Below, piece by piece: positions 1 to 8,156 of a DNA stretch of 9,403 bases (positions are counted from its first letter, which is position 1; every line of letters starts with the position of its first letter). Source of the DNA: UBA5436 sp964346085 (GTDB lineage: Bacteria > Bacillota > Clostridia > Saccharofermentanales > DTU023). The notes under the pieces are model-generated. The model saw only the letters and a program-made list of their open reading frames with translations, was not told where the DNA came from and ran no database searches. Location of the stretch: the NCBI GenBank assembly GCA_964346085.1, contig CAYFSZ010000056.1:1-9403 (forward strand), given 5' to 3'. The position numbers and the translations under genes are program-made.

Positions 1-65
1 TGGGTGGCAATTTGAGTTTATCGTTAGTAGTCACCTGTCAGAGTTAATCCACTAGAGAATATCCC

Positions 66-1889
66 CTACTCCTGATTCTCGTATTGTAATTTGTACAAGA
101 CTTTGAATAAACCATCTTGAGCCAATAACTCATCTTTCGTTCCCTGCTCTGCAACGCGACCATGATGCAAGACGATGATTTTGTCTGCGTCGGCGATAGT
201 TGAAATTCGATGAGCAACCGCGAGCATAGTACGTTCTTTCGCCATATTCCGAATCGCATCTTGAATAAGAATTTCCGTTTCAGTATCAATATTAGCTGTC
301 GCTTCATCCAAAATCAGCAATGATGGATTGGAAGCAATTGTTCTGGCAAATGACAATAATTGTCTTTGTCCAGCTGATAATGTACTGCCGCGTTCTGTGA
401 CATACTGATTGAATTTTTTCGGTAGTTTTTCGATGAACGTATGCGCATTCACGACTTCTGCTGCTTTGCGCGCCGTTCGCTCACATACTTCTTTTCGGTT
501 CAAAGTGATATTCGTCAAAACATTGCCTGAATATAAGAAAACATCTTGCTGAACAACGCCGATGGCGCGACGAAGATCAGCGATTTTATATTCTTTAATA
601 TCAATTCCATCAATCAAGATTTGACCTTTTTGAATATCATAAAAACGACAAAGCAAATGCATAATCGTTGATTTCCCTGCACCAGTTGCACCGACAAATG
701 CCACGAATTGGCCAGGTTGAATTTCAAACGAAACATCTTTGAGAATCCATTCATCTTCATCGTATGCAAACCAAACATTCTTAAATTCGATTTTTCCTTG
801 GAAGGAATCTAAATCAATCGCAACATCACCACCTTCGCTTTCTTCTTTTTCATCAAGAAGATGGAAAATTCTAGATGTTGAAGTAATTGAAGATTGCACC
901 AAATTGTACGTTTCTGCTAATTCCAAAATCGGTTGGAAAAAGCGTTGAATATAATCGATAAAGGCATTCAAAATCCCAAAAGTTATAATGCCATTTAAAT
1001 TACGCATTCCTCCAAACCAGATTAATGCAGCAATCCCCAATGACCGAACTATTTCAATTGAAGGACGGTAGAAAGAATAATAAAGTACTTCTTTGCGGCC
1101 AATATCCATATATTCCTGATTCACTTCATCAAACTCTTGATAAATTTGTTTTTGACGATGGAAAATCTGAATGGTACGCATGCCGGAAATATTTTCAGAT
1201 AACTTCGTGTTAATAATCGACAATAATCGTCTTTGCTCATAATAAATCTTGCGAATTGCCTTACGGAAAATAAAAGAAACCAAAGCAATGAACGGTAATA
1301 AAATCAAAACCATTGTCGCGAGGCGTGCGTTCATGGCGTACATCATGATAATGATGCCGCCGAGTGAAAATAAATTCTTCAACACACTCGATAAAACCGA
1401 AGTAAACATTTCATTCAATGTTTCTGTGTCGTTCGTCACTCTAGTCACTAGGCTTCCTAGCGGATAATGATCAAAAAACTTCATTGGAAGGCGCAAAACA
1501 TGATCGTATAAATTTTGGCGAATCGATAATAGAATTTTTTGACCTGTGGATTGCAAAATATAAGACTGGAAATATCCACCGACAAAAGCCAAGACAACTG
1601 TCCCGAAGTAAAACAGCCCTAGTCTAATTCCCTCTTTGATTGCTTGATTTTCTGCCGCAGCATTTGCTTGATCAGAGAAAAACACTGAAATTTGATTATC
1701 AATCAAAACCTGAATAATTCGAGGTTGCGCCAATGTTGCCGCTGTTGTGATGACGATTAAAAAGAAAACAAACAAAAACTGTGGCCAATAAGGCAACGCA
1801 TACTTGTACAATCTCTTTAACGAGAAATTCTTTCTGCTTTCAATTTGTTCTTTTGTATATTGCTCAACGGAGCGTGTTCCTTTAGCCAT
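66..1889 (-). CDS. Heterodimeric ABC exporter, catalytic half (LmrD/BmrD-like)
   Basis: This is a 607-aa half-transporter: an N-terminal membrane domain with about six hydrophobic segments (first near residues 37-57) followed by an ATPase domain. The ATPase has Walker A GATGAGKS at 400-407 (K406), the signature LSAGQ at 504-508, Walker B LLILDE ending in the catalytic E529, and the switch histidine H560 in AHRIST. The catalytic residues are normal, but the signature carries Ala in place of the first Gly of LSGGQ. That is the pattern of the active half in heterodimeric exporters such as LmrCD, BmrCD and TM287/288. The partner is the gene just upstream: its stop and this ATG share one base (TAATG), and an AGAAGGGAG ribosome site lies inside the partner's end, so translational coupling is likely. 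The inferred role is ATP-driven export of drugs or lipophilic compounds across the cytoplasmic membrane. The substrate cannot be read from sequence. Confidence 0.93.
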   Translation of the reverse strand: MAKGTRSVEQYTKEQIESRKNFSLKRLYKYALPYWPQFLFVFFLIVITTAATLAQPRIIQVLIDNQISVFFSDQANAAAENQAIKEGIRLGLFYFGTVVLAFVGGYFQSYILQSTGQKILLSIRQNLYDHVLRLPMKFFDHYPLGSLVTRVTNDTETLNEMFTSVLSSVLKNLFSLGGIIIMMYAMNARLATMVLILLPFIALVSFIFRKAIRKIYYEQRRLLSIINTKLSENISGMRTIQIFHRQKQIYQEFDEVNQEYMDIGRKEVLYYSFYRPSIEIVRSLGIAALIWFGGMRNLNGIITFGILNAFIDYIQRFFQPILELAETYNLVQSSITSTSRIFHLLDEKEESEGGDVAIDLDSFQGKIEFKNVWFAYDEDEWILKDVSFEIQPGQFVAFVGATGAGKSTIMHLLCRFYDIQKGQILIDGIDIKEYKIADLRRAIGVVQQDVFLYSGNVLTNITLNRKEVCERTARKAAEVVNAHTFIEKLPKKFNQYVTERGSTLSAGQRQLLSFARTIASNPSLLILDEATANIDTETEILIQDAIRNMAKERTMLAVAHRISTIADADKIIVLHHGRVAEQGTKDELLAQDGLFKVLYKLQYENQE

Positions 1890-3736
1890 TATTCCACACT
1901 CCCTTCTGTGTTAGTTTTCGAGTCTTCCAAAGTACCAGCTTGCAAATCCTTTGTTGCATCAGCTCGCAAATCTTCATCAGCTGACAATCCATCTTCTTTC
2001 AATTCAGATTCGAGCAATTGACGATGATAAAGCACATCATAGAAACCACCGCTTTGCGAAAGAAGTTCCTCATGCGTTCCTCTTTGAATCACATGTCCTT
2101 CATCAATCACCAGAATTTCATCCGTATTTTTAACGGTCGAAACGCGCTGGCTTACCACGATCAATCCCTGATTAAATTCTTTTAAGTGATTTAGAATATG
2201 ATGTTCTGTATTTGTATCGACAGCAGATAAAGCATCATCAAGCATTAACATTCTTGTTTTTTGATAATGAGCTCTAGCGATAGACACTCTTTGTTTCTGT
2301 CCACCTGAGAGAGTGACGCCACGTTCACCAACCCATGTTTCATATTGCTCTGGCATGTCCATAATATCTTTATCCACTTGTGAAAAAACAGCGGATTCTT
2401 TAACTTCATCAGGATCAAATGTATCCTCTGTGCTAAACGCAATATTTCGTGCAATCGTTCTAGAAAACAAGAAACTTTCTTGTTCAACAAGTGAGATTGC
2501 CCCGTATAAATCTGCAAAAGAAATATCTCGAATATCCACATCATTGATTAAAATCGCACCTGAAGTTACATCAAAGCGACGCATAATTAAAGATAGAATT
2601 GTACTTTTACCACTTCCCGTTTTGCCAAGAATAGCCAGACTTTTTTGGTCTTCCACGACAAAACTAACATTTTCCAGAATATACGGTTCTTTTTCACTAT
2701 AACGGAAAGAAACATTTCTGAATTCGACCTTAACTTTGTCTAAAGGAATGGAAATGGGATTGTCTGATTCTTTGATATCAGATTCTTGTGCGAGTATTTC
2801 ATTAATACGCGTGATTGAAGCAATCCCTCTTTGGAAACGGTTCACCACCATCCCCAATGCGACCATCGGCCAAACCATCATGCGAACATATTGAATAACA
2901 GCGATGAAATCTCCCAGCGTAATCTCGTTTTGACGAATACTTCTAATTCCATAAATAATAAAAACAGCAAAAGCGATCCCCGAAATGAACGTAATCAAAG
3001 GATCAAAAAAGGAGCTCAACTTTAACAAACTGATGTTTTTTTCTTGATATTTTTCATTCACTTCTGCAAACGCATCGGTTCTATTTTGTTCGATGCTGAA
3101 TGCTTTTATGTTGTGAATCCCAGAAATATTTTCTTGTACCTCATTGGTTAGTTCAGAGAAAGTATCTTGCACTTCACGGCTACGATTGCGTAGAGGTTTT
3201 GCCATCGTTGAAACGGTTAACGCCAAAAACGGCAATGCAAGTAAAGCCACCAAAGAAGTTTTGAGTCCGACTGTAGAAACCATCATGAATACGGTAAATA
3301 GAGTCATAAATACCGCATCAAAGATCATTATGATGCCGCCACCCATTGAGTTACGGACCATCAGAACATCATTGGTCATATGTGCCATCAAATCGCCAAC
3401 TCGCTGTTGATGATAAAAATTATCATCGAGTTGTAAATACTTTTGGAATAGTTTTGCTCGAATCCAATACTCGAGCTTACGTGCCGTCCCGAAAATATTC
3501 ATTCTCCAGCCAAAACGACCAACCGCAACGATGATCCCCAATGCGATAATCATCAAAGCCAAACGAAGAATGACCTGTAAATTTAGCTCCCCATATTGCG
3601 CTTTGTCACCAAACGCTTTTAGTACTTGTGGTACATATAAATTTGCGATATCCACAACACACAAAGCAATCAACCCAACAATATAACTCCACTTATTCTG
3701 TTTCAAAAACGGTAAAATTGTACGAAATTCTCTCAT
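1889..3736 (-). CDS. Heterodimeric ABC exporter, degenerate-site half (LmrC/BmrC-like)
   Basis: This is a 615-aa half-transporter with six predicted membrane segments (roughly residues 15-37, 53-75, 130-152, 157-176, 240-262 and 273-297) and a C-terminal ATPase domain. Walker A is GKTGSGKST with K377, and the signature is a normal LSGGQ at 476-480. Walker B reads LMLDD, with D501 where the catalytic Glu should be, and the switch histidine is replaced by Q530 (SQRVST). These two substitutions mark the degenerate ATP site of heterodimeric exporters. This chain supplies the good signature to the partner's active site and its own poor Walker B to the other. The ATG start is supported by AGAGGG four bases upstream. 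The protein ends in an acidic tail of about 40 residues (575-615) beyond the ATPase fold, containing imperfect repeats. It is transcribed ahead of the catalytic half, as in bmrCD, and probably forms an operon with it. Confidence 0.93.
   Translation of the reverse strand: MREFRTILPFLKQNKWSYIVGLIALCVVDIANLYVPQVLKAFGDKAQYGELNLQVILRLALMIIALGIIVAVGRFGWRMNIFGTARKLEYWIRAKLFQKYLQLDDNFYHQQRVGDLMAHMTNDVLMVRNSMGGGIIMIFDAVFMTLFTVFMMVSTVGLKTSLVALLALPFLALTVSTMAKPLRNRSREVQDTFSELTNEVQENISGIHNIKAFSIEQNRTDAFAEVNEKYQEKNISLLKLSSFFDPLITFISGIAFAVFIIYGIRSIRQNEITLGDFIAVIQYVRMMVWPMVALGMVVNRFQRGIASITRINEILAQESDIKESDNPISIPLDKVKVEFRNVSFRYSEKEPYILENVSFVVEDQKSLAILGKTGSGKSTILSLIMRRFDVTSGAILINDVDIRDISFADLYGAISLVEQESFLFSRTIARNIAFSTEDTFDPDEVKESAVFSQVDKDIMDMPEQYETWVGERGVTLSGGQKQRVSIARAHYQKTRMLMLDDALSAVDTNTEHHILNHLKEFNQGLIVVSQRVSTVKNTDEILVIDEGHVIQRGTHEELLSQSGGFYDVLYHRQLLESELKEDGLSADEDLRADATKDLQAGTLEDSKTNTEGSVE
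1934..1995 (-). repeat. Three imperfect ~20-bp direct repeats in the exporter tail
   Basis: On the plus strand the units begin ACCAGCTTGCAAATC (1934), CATCAGCTCGCAAATCTT (1957) and CATCAGCTGACAATCCATCTT (1975). They encode the acidic tail of the upstream half-transporter as LSADED, LRADATKD and LQAGTLED, each starting with Leu. The pattern suggests tandem duplication within a weakly constrained tail. Confidence 0.5.
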
Positions 3737-3761
3737 GCTACCCTCTACTTTTCACTATATA

Positions 3762-3790
3762 TTTATAGCACAGAGTGACATGAATTTAAA
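3762..3790 (-). promoter_or_regulatory. Putative promoter of the ABC exporter operon
   Basis: On the minus strand, TTTAAA (3785-3790) is followed 17 bases later by TATAAA (3762-3767), preceded by TG in an extended -10 arrangement (TGCTATAAA). The -10 lies about 25 bases before the exporter ATG. A perfect palindrome, CTATA-TATT-TATAG (3755-3768), overlaps the -10 and could be an operator or simply AT-rich sequence. The -35 is weak. Read-through from the methyltransferase gene 103 bases upstream is also possible, because I see no terminator between them. Confidence 0.4.
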
Positions 3791-3839
3791 TTTCCACGAA
3801 TTATTTGAAGAATTTGGTCAAAACACAGCTAATAAAAAG

Positions 3840-4598
3840 CTATTTTTTCTTGAGAATAAATAAAGTTCTTTCTGGATAATTTTTCTTGTAAAAAACGTCA
3901 AAGTTCTCATTCAATCTGTTCAAAAAAATTATTTCGTCATGAATATATTCAATGGTTTGATCAATCGAGCGACTATAATCTCCAGTTTCAGTTTTTTCAA
4001 AAAACGTGAAATCCGAAATTGCCATATTTTCTTCTTCAATCCACTCATTCTCCCAAACAAAGGAAACATCTGGGTTGTCCTCATCATCCCCTAATTCCGC
4101 AAAAATTGTTTGGTTACCACGTTCTGTTATCACATAATCACGGTTTAACAAATCAAAAACGAAAAGTCCATCATTACCTAAAAGTGCATGAACATTCTCC
4201 AAAAATCCCTCCACCTGTTCTTCATCTAAATGATTGATCGTGTCGGTCAGACAAAGCAGTATCTGATGTTTTCCTAAAGGTAAATATTCAGCAATATCTG
4301 CTTCGTAAACATCGATATTTTCTTGTAATGCAGGGGCAAGTTGTAAAATTTTCGTACTCAATTCTTCTAACATGGCAGGCGAGTAATCAATCGCAGAAAT
4401 CTGATAACCTTCTTCCAAAAGAGGAATCGCAAATTCACCAGTTCCGCAGCCTAAATCGGCAATTTTGATTTGCTCAGACTTATCCAAAAAAACATTCGAA
4501 ATCGCCTCCAAAATATGACTCAAAATCTCCCTTGTTTCTTCCGCATTTTGAAACTCATCATAATAAGCTGCCAACTTTTGATATGAACTCATCTCCAC
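3840..4598 (-). CDS. Class I SAM-dependent methyltransferase
   Basis: This protein of about 250 aa has a Rossmann-type methyltransferase fold. Motif I is ADLGCGTG at 47-54, binding the SAM methionine end. The acidic residue D71 in AIDYS should bind the ribose, and YEADIAEY (D101) fits the adenine-contact motif. LCLTDTINHL at 115-124 and LFVFDLLNRDY at 145-155 follow the order seen in YqeM-like and related small-molecule or uncharacterised methyltransferases. No DNA-methylase motif of the NPPY/DPPY type is present, so it is unlikely to be a restriction partner of the neighbouring helicase. The substrate is unknown. Two starts are possible: GTG at 4598, five bases after AAGGG, or in-frame ATG at 4592, where the same site is about ten bases away. 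Both fit, and the GTG spacing is slightly better. It may be cotranscribed with the exporter genes downstream. Confidence 0.9.
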   Translation of the reverse strand: MEMSSYQKLAAYYDEFQNAEETREILSHILEAISNVFLDKSEQIKIADLGCGTGEFAIPLLEEGYQISAIDYSPAMLEELSTKILQLAPALQENIDVYEADIAEYLPLGKHQILLCLTDTINHLDEEQVEGFLENVHALLGNDGLFVFDLLNRDYVITERGNQTIFAELGDDEDNPDVSFVWENEWIEEENMAISDFTFFEKTETGDYSRSIDQTIEYIHDEIIFLNRLNENFDVFYKKNYPERTLFILKKK

Positions 4599-4621
4599 TC
4601 ATTCCCTTTTCGATTTTATAA

Positions 4622-4659
4622 ATGTTATGATTGTTGTAATTATAGGGATAAAATAACAT
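4622..4659. repeat. 7-bp inverted repeat spanning the divergent promoters
   Basis: ATGTTAT (4622-4628) and ATAACAT (4653-4659) are perfect inverted copies separated by 24 bases. The spacer contains the minus-strand TATAAT, and the right arm overlaps the plus-strand -10 candidate. The arrangement could be an operator for a dimeric regulator, but a short repeat like this can arise by chance in AT-rich DNA. Confidence 0.35.
4631..4659 (+). promoter_or_regulatory. Weak putative promoter of the nuclease-helicase gene
   Basis: TTGTTG (4631-4636) and TAACAT (4654-4659) are 17 bases apart, which would start transcription near 4666, about 19 bases before the ATG. Both boxes are imperfect (three and four of six matches). 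TAAAAT at 4649-4654 is an alternative -10, but no good -35 matches it. The boxes overlap the opposing methyltransferase promoter. Confidence 0.3.
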
Positions 4660-4667
4660 CAAGTCTA
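4639..4667 (-). promoter_or_regulatory. Putative promoter of the methyltransferase gene
   Basis: On the minus strand, TAGACT (4662-4667, four of six matches to TTGACA) is followed after 17 bases by a perfect TATAAT (4639-4644). The -10 lies about 40 bases before the GTG start at 4598, leaving a short leader. It overlaps the putative plus-strand promoter of the helicase gene. Confidence 0.55.
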
Positions 4668-4684
4668 TTGACATAAGAGGAACT

Positions 4685-7600
4685 ATGAAAAAAGGGTTAT
4701 ACGAAAAAGTTATCAATCTTAACGAGAAAAATCATCTTGAGGAAAAACTAAATTCAAAACGAGAAGTAGACGCTTCAGAGTTCCCTAGAACGATGTCTTT
4801 AGCTTATCAAAAAATAATTCGATCTGCTTTACAGCACATGGAAAACAACGATGTAAAAAAAGATTTTATTAAGAATCTAAATCAGATTTTTCCTGACGCA
4901 CACTTCGAAACACAGTTAAATTTAGAAGAATTGTTAGCAATTGCAGAGAATCAGGAGGAGTTACATAACTATATTGAAAATCGCCCCTTGACTTCAATCG
5001 CTGAAAGCTCCTTATTTACTGGAAGATCTGGACCAACTCTTATATCTGAGTTAGCACGAGAGATTAGAACCTCTGATGAGATTTATTTTTTGGTTTCCTT
5101 TATCAAATACAAAGGCATCACTTTACTCATGGATGCTCTAAAGGAATTTACCAAAACTAAAAAGTTATATCTTATTACAACTTCCTACATGCAGGCATCC
5201 GATTTCAAAGCGATAAAAGTATTATCTGAACTACCAAATACAGAAATTAAAATATCTTATGATACTGATCGTACTCGACTACATGCTAAAGCCTATATTT
5301 TCAAAAGAGAAAGTGGTTTTTCTACTGCTTATATCGGTTCATCTAACATTTCTAATCCTGCTATGACAAAGGGTTTGGAGTGGAATTTAAAAATTTCAGA
5401 GTATACCTCTCCAGATGTCTATACTCAAATCATTCAAAATTTCCAAAGTTATTGGAATGATGAGGAATTTGAAAATTTTGATATAACTGATGAACATAAC
5501 GTGATTGAATTACAACAAGCATTGAAGAAACAATCTTTTACACAAGATAAGGGTTTTTTCTATGAGTTGAAACCATATTCACATCAAAAAGCTATCCTTG
5601 AGGATTTGGATTTTGAACGACAAGAAATCGGATCTTATCGAAATTTGGTTGTTTCTGCAACAGGTACGGGAAAAACAATGCTTGCTGCTTTTGACTATAA
5701 AAGACAATTGGCTTTTGGTGATAAAAAACTATTGTTCTTAGCACATCGGAAAGAAATACTAGAACAATCTATGAGAACTTTTAGAGATGTTTTGAAAGAC
5801 TTCAATTTCGGAGGTTTGATGGTTGATGGTATCGTGTCTATTGATAATGATCATATTTTTGCTTCGGTACAAACCATGGTATCTAGCGATAATTATTTAC
5901 AATTCCCGGCTAATTATTTCGATTATATTGTTCTGGATGAGACACATCACGCATCAGCAAGTACTTATCATAAACTTCTCGAATATTTTCAGCCAGATAT
6001 TTTATTAGGGCTAACAGCAACCCCAGAAAGAATGGATGGAGTAGATATCAAGGTTTACTTTAATCATCGTATCGCTTCAGAAATCAGATTGGGTGATGCA
6101 ATCGAACGTAAACTATTATCCCCTTTTGATTATTTTGCTGTTACAGATTCCTCTGATATCGACTTATCACACCTTAAATGGAATCGGAACGGTTACGATA
6201 TATCCGAGCTTGAAAATCTTTATACAAAATCGAAGCAACGAGTTCAATTGATCATTGATTCCTTGGAAAAATATGTAACCGATACAACTCAAATGAGAAC
6301 CGTCGGATTTTGTGTCAGCATCGCTCATGCTAATTTCATGAAAAACAGCTTTAACTCCTATGGTATAAAATCAGAGGCACTTAGTTCCGAGACTTCTGGA
6401 GATGATCGGAAGCGTATCATTTCAGAATTCAGAAAAGGCGAATACAAATGCATTTTTACAGTAGATCTATTGAACGAAGGTGTTGATATTCCTGAAATAG
6501 ATACTCTCATGTTCCTTCGTCCAACACAGTCTCAAACGATTTTCCTGCAACAACTTGGCAGAGGTTTACGATTATCGGATAACAAAGAATCTTTAACCGT
6601 TCTTGATTTCATCGGTCAAGCTCACGAAAATTATGATTATACCTTTAAATTTAGAGCATTAACTGGAAGAAGCGATAAGCCTCTCAAAGAGCAAATCAAA
6701 AATGAATTTCCCAATTTGCCTGCTGGATGTCATATTCAGATGGAGAAAATAGCTAAAGAATATATTTTGAGAAATATTAACAATTCGAAAACAGATGAAA
6801 AGGCATTGAGAACGATGGTAGAAAACTATTCATTGCATTTCGATAGTGAGCTCAATTTGCCGAACTTCTTTCATAATTACGAAATTAAACAAGTACAATT
6901 CTATTCTAAGCCGAAACGTACTTTCAATAAATTACTCTTTGATGTTGGGATCAAAGAAGAATACAAAGTAGCTGACGCAAATGAATTCGCTCAATCTCTT
7001 AGAAGAATTTCTCAAATTAATTCGAAACGATTAATTTCATTCTCTCTGAAATATTTAGCGAGTGATTTTTCGACAAAAAGTTTCTCTGAACAAGATTTCA
7101 GGCTGTTAAACATGCTTTACTTTGCGATCTGGAATAGTCCAAAGAATGAAAGCTATGAATCTTCATTTAAACATCTTAAAACTAATAATGAAGATATCTT
7201 TGAAGAAATCATCACCTTATTAAAAATGAATGAACAAAATCGAAAAATCTTAGAGCTAGAATATGAAGAGAAACATATTCCATTAGATATTTACGCCTCA
7301 TATACCACCGATCAAATTTTCGCAGCGTATGGCAAAAATAATAACAACTATAAGTTTCCATTTAGAGAAGGTGTGTATTATTTCAAAGATGAAAATACTG
7401 ATGCTTTCTTCATTACAATAAATAAATCTGAAAAGGACTATTTGCCTTCAACAATGTATAAAGACTATGCCATTAATAATTATTTGTTTAATTGGGAATC
7501 GCAGTCAATTACATCAGTAGAGTCTTTAACAGGACAAAGATACATCAAAAATGAAGAAGGACATAAAGTGCTGTTATTCGTCAGAGAGAATAGAAAAAAT

Positions 7601-7747
7601 TTCTCAGCAACTGCTCCCTATATCTTCATAGGGAATGCAAAATATGTCAAACATCAAGGCTCAAAACCAATTGAAATCATATGGAAACTGGACCATCCAA
7701 TTCCTGAGAGGATCATATCAGAATCGGCACTTAGAATTATTGTTTAA
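4685..7747 (+). CDS. PLD-type nuclease / SF2 helicase / DUF3427 fusion protein
   Basis: This 1020-aa, apparently intact protein starts at ATG after AAGAGG four bases upstream. Residues 1-105 are mostly helical and unassigned. About 106-270 form a phospholipase-D-like domain with one HKD-type motif, H200-A-K202, then GSSN at 218-221 and E232. The helicase core follows at roughly 295-670: Walker A ATGTGKT (K330, T331), DETHH at 418-422, LTATPER (motif III region), EGVDIPEID (motif V) and QLGRGLR (motif VI, R626). The rest, about 690-1015, fits the DUF3427 region that follows this helicase type in many Firmicutes. Such proteins (COG3886 nuclease joined to COG1061 helicase) are predicted to act on DNA. 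A role in defence or repair is inference. The gene stands alone and is divergent from a methyltransferase that lacks DNA-methylase motifs. No transmembrane segment or signal peptide is visible. Confidence 0.92.
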   Translation: MKKGLYEKVINLNEKNHLEEKLNSKREVDASEFPRTMSLAYQKIIRSALQHMENNDVKKDFIKNLNQIFPDAHFETQLNLEELLAIAENQEELHNYIENRPLTSIAESSLFTGRSGPTLISELAREIRTSDEIYFLVSFIKYKGITLLMDALKEFTKTKKLYLITTSYMQASDFKAIKVLSELPNTEIKISYDTDRTRLHAKAYIFKRESGFSTAYIGSSNISNPAMTKGLEWNLKISEYTSPDVYTQIIQNFQSYWNDEEFENFDITDEHNVIELQQALKKQSFTQDKGFFYELKPYSHQKAILEDLDFERQEIGSYRNLVVSATGTGKTMLAAFDYKRQLAFGDKKLLFLAHRKEILEQSMRTFRDVLKDFNFGGLMVDGIVSIDNDHIFASVQTMVSSDNYLQFPANYFDYIVLDETHHASASTYHKLLEYFQPDILLGLTATPERMDGVDIKVYFNHRIASEIRLGDAIERKLLSPFDYFAVTDSSDIDLSHLKWNRNGYDISELENLYTKSKQRVQLIIDSLEKYVTDTTQMRTVGFCVSIAHANFMKNSFNSYGIKSEALSSETSGDDRKRIISEFRKGEYKCIFTVDLLNEGVDIPEIDTLMFLRPTQSQTIFLQQLGRGLRLSDNKESLTVLDFIGQAHENYDYTFKFRALTGRSDKPLKEQIKNEFPNLPAGCHIQMEKIAKEYILRNINNSKTDEKALRTMVENYSLHFDSELNLPNFFHNYEIKQVQFYSKPKRTFNKLLFDVGIKEEYKVADANEFAQSLRRISQINSKRLISFSLKYLASDFSTKSFSEQDFRLLNMLYFAIWNSPKNESYESSFKHLKTNNEDIFEEIITLLKMNEQNRKILELEYEEKHIPLDIYASYTTDQIFAAYGKNNNNYKFPFREGVYYFKDENTDAFFITINKSEKDYLPSTMYKDYAINNYLFNWESQSITSVESLTGQRYIKNEEGHKVLLFVRENRKNFSATAPYIFIGNAKYVKHQGSKPIEIIWKLDHPIPERIISESALRIIV

Positions 7748-7753
7748 TCCCCC

Positions 7754-8119
7754 CTACTCCTTCACAATTCTTGCGCCGAAGGGTGCGAGTGCGAGGCCGG
7801 CAAACTTGAAACATTGAAGACCAAAAGGGATGCCAATAATGGTGAGACATAGAATTGCTCCATTAATACAAGCCGCAATAGCTAGAGGTAGCCCACCAAA
7901 AATAATCCAAAGTACATTCAGCAAGCAACTCATTGCACCACCTTGATTGACCACTTTTTTACCAAACGGAAAAAAACATAATTTTGAAATTTTAAACGCT
8001 TGTACTCCCACTGGAATACCAACAATCGTAATGCACCAAAGCACCCCTGCTAGAACCCATGCAATTCCTTGCCAAAGTCCAGCAAAAATAAACCACAATA
8101 TATTGCCCAATAATTTCAT
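7754..8119 (-). CDS. YccF domain membrane protein
   Basis: This small, very hydrophobic 121-aa protein matches the YccF (DUF307) family. It is an internal duplication: residues 1-55 and about 64-119 repeat the pattern LGNxLWxIFxGL, ITIVGIPxGxQxFK, then FPFGKKVV in the first copy and APFGARIV in the second. Each half has one or two membrane-spanning stretches around the IGIP motif. The family occurs widely in bacteria as a cytoplasmic-membrane protein of unknown function, and nothing nearby points to a role. The ATG at 8119 is used because the repeat begins immediately after it. The nearest ribosome site, AAAAGGAA, is about 12 bases upstream, longer than ideal. The gene converges on the nuclease-helicase gene, with only six bases between the two stop codons. 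Confidence 0.9.
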   Translation of the reverse strand: MKLLGNILWFIFAGLWQGIAWVLAGVLWCITIVGIPVGVQAFKISKLCFFPFGKKVVNQGGAMSCLLNVLWIIFGGLPLAIAACINGAILCLTIIGIPFGLQCFKFAGLALAPFGARIVKE

Positions 8120-8156
8120 GTTGTTTTACCATTCCTTTTAATAAACATCTTGGGTA

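Noticed and set aside
2..55. Possible 3' end of a plus-strand gene entering from the left (reading GWQFEFIVSSHLSELIH then TAG).
   Set aside because: Only 17 codons are visible and another frame is also open to 44; nothing identifies a protein.
3755..3782. Eight-codon leader ORF (MSLCAINI) before the exporter, recalling the leader peptide of bmrCD.
   Set aside because: It has no ribosome site and lies on the proposed -10 box, so it would probably not be transcribed.
3820..3850. Short AGCT...AGCT hairpin with T run near the methyltransferase stop, as a possible terminator.
   Set aside because: The stem is only four base pairs, and the T run is on the plus strand, the wrong side for the minus-strand gene.
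4668..4673. Perfect TTGACA just before the nuclease-helicase start, as its -35 box.
   Set aside because: A -10 at normal spacing would fall inside the coding sequence, downstream of the ATG.
3840..7747. Methyltransferase plus nuclease-helicase as a restriction-modification pair.
   Set aside because: The methyltransferase lacks a DNA-methylase catalytic motif and a target-recognition region, and it is divergent and of small-molecule type.
7770..7800. GCGCC-GAAG-GGTGC hairpin as a terminator of the nuclease-helicase gene.
   Set aside because: It lies inside the YccF coding sequence, includes a G-T pair and is not followed by T residues.
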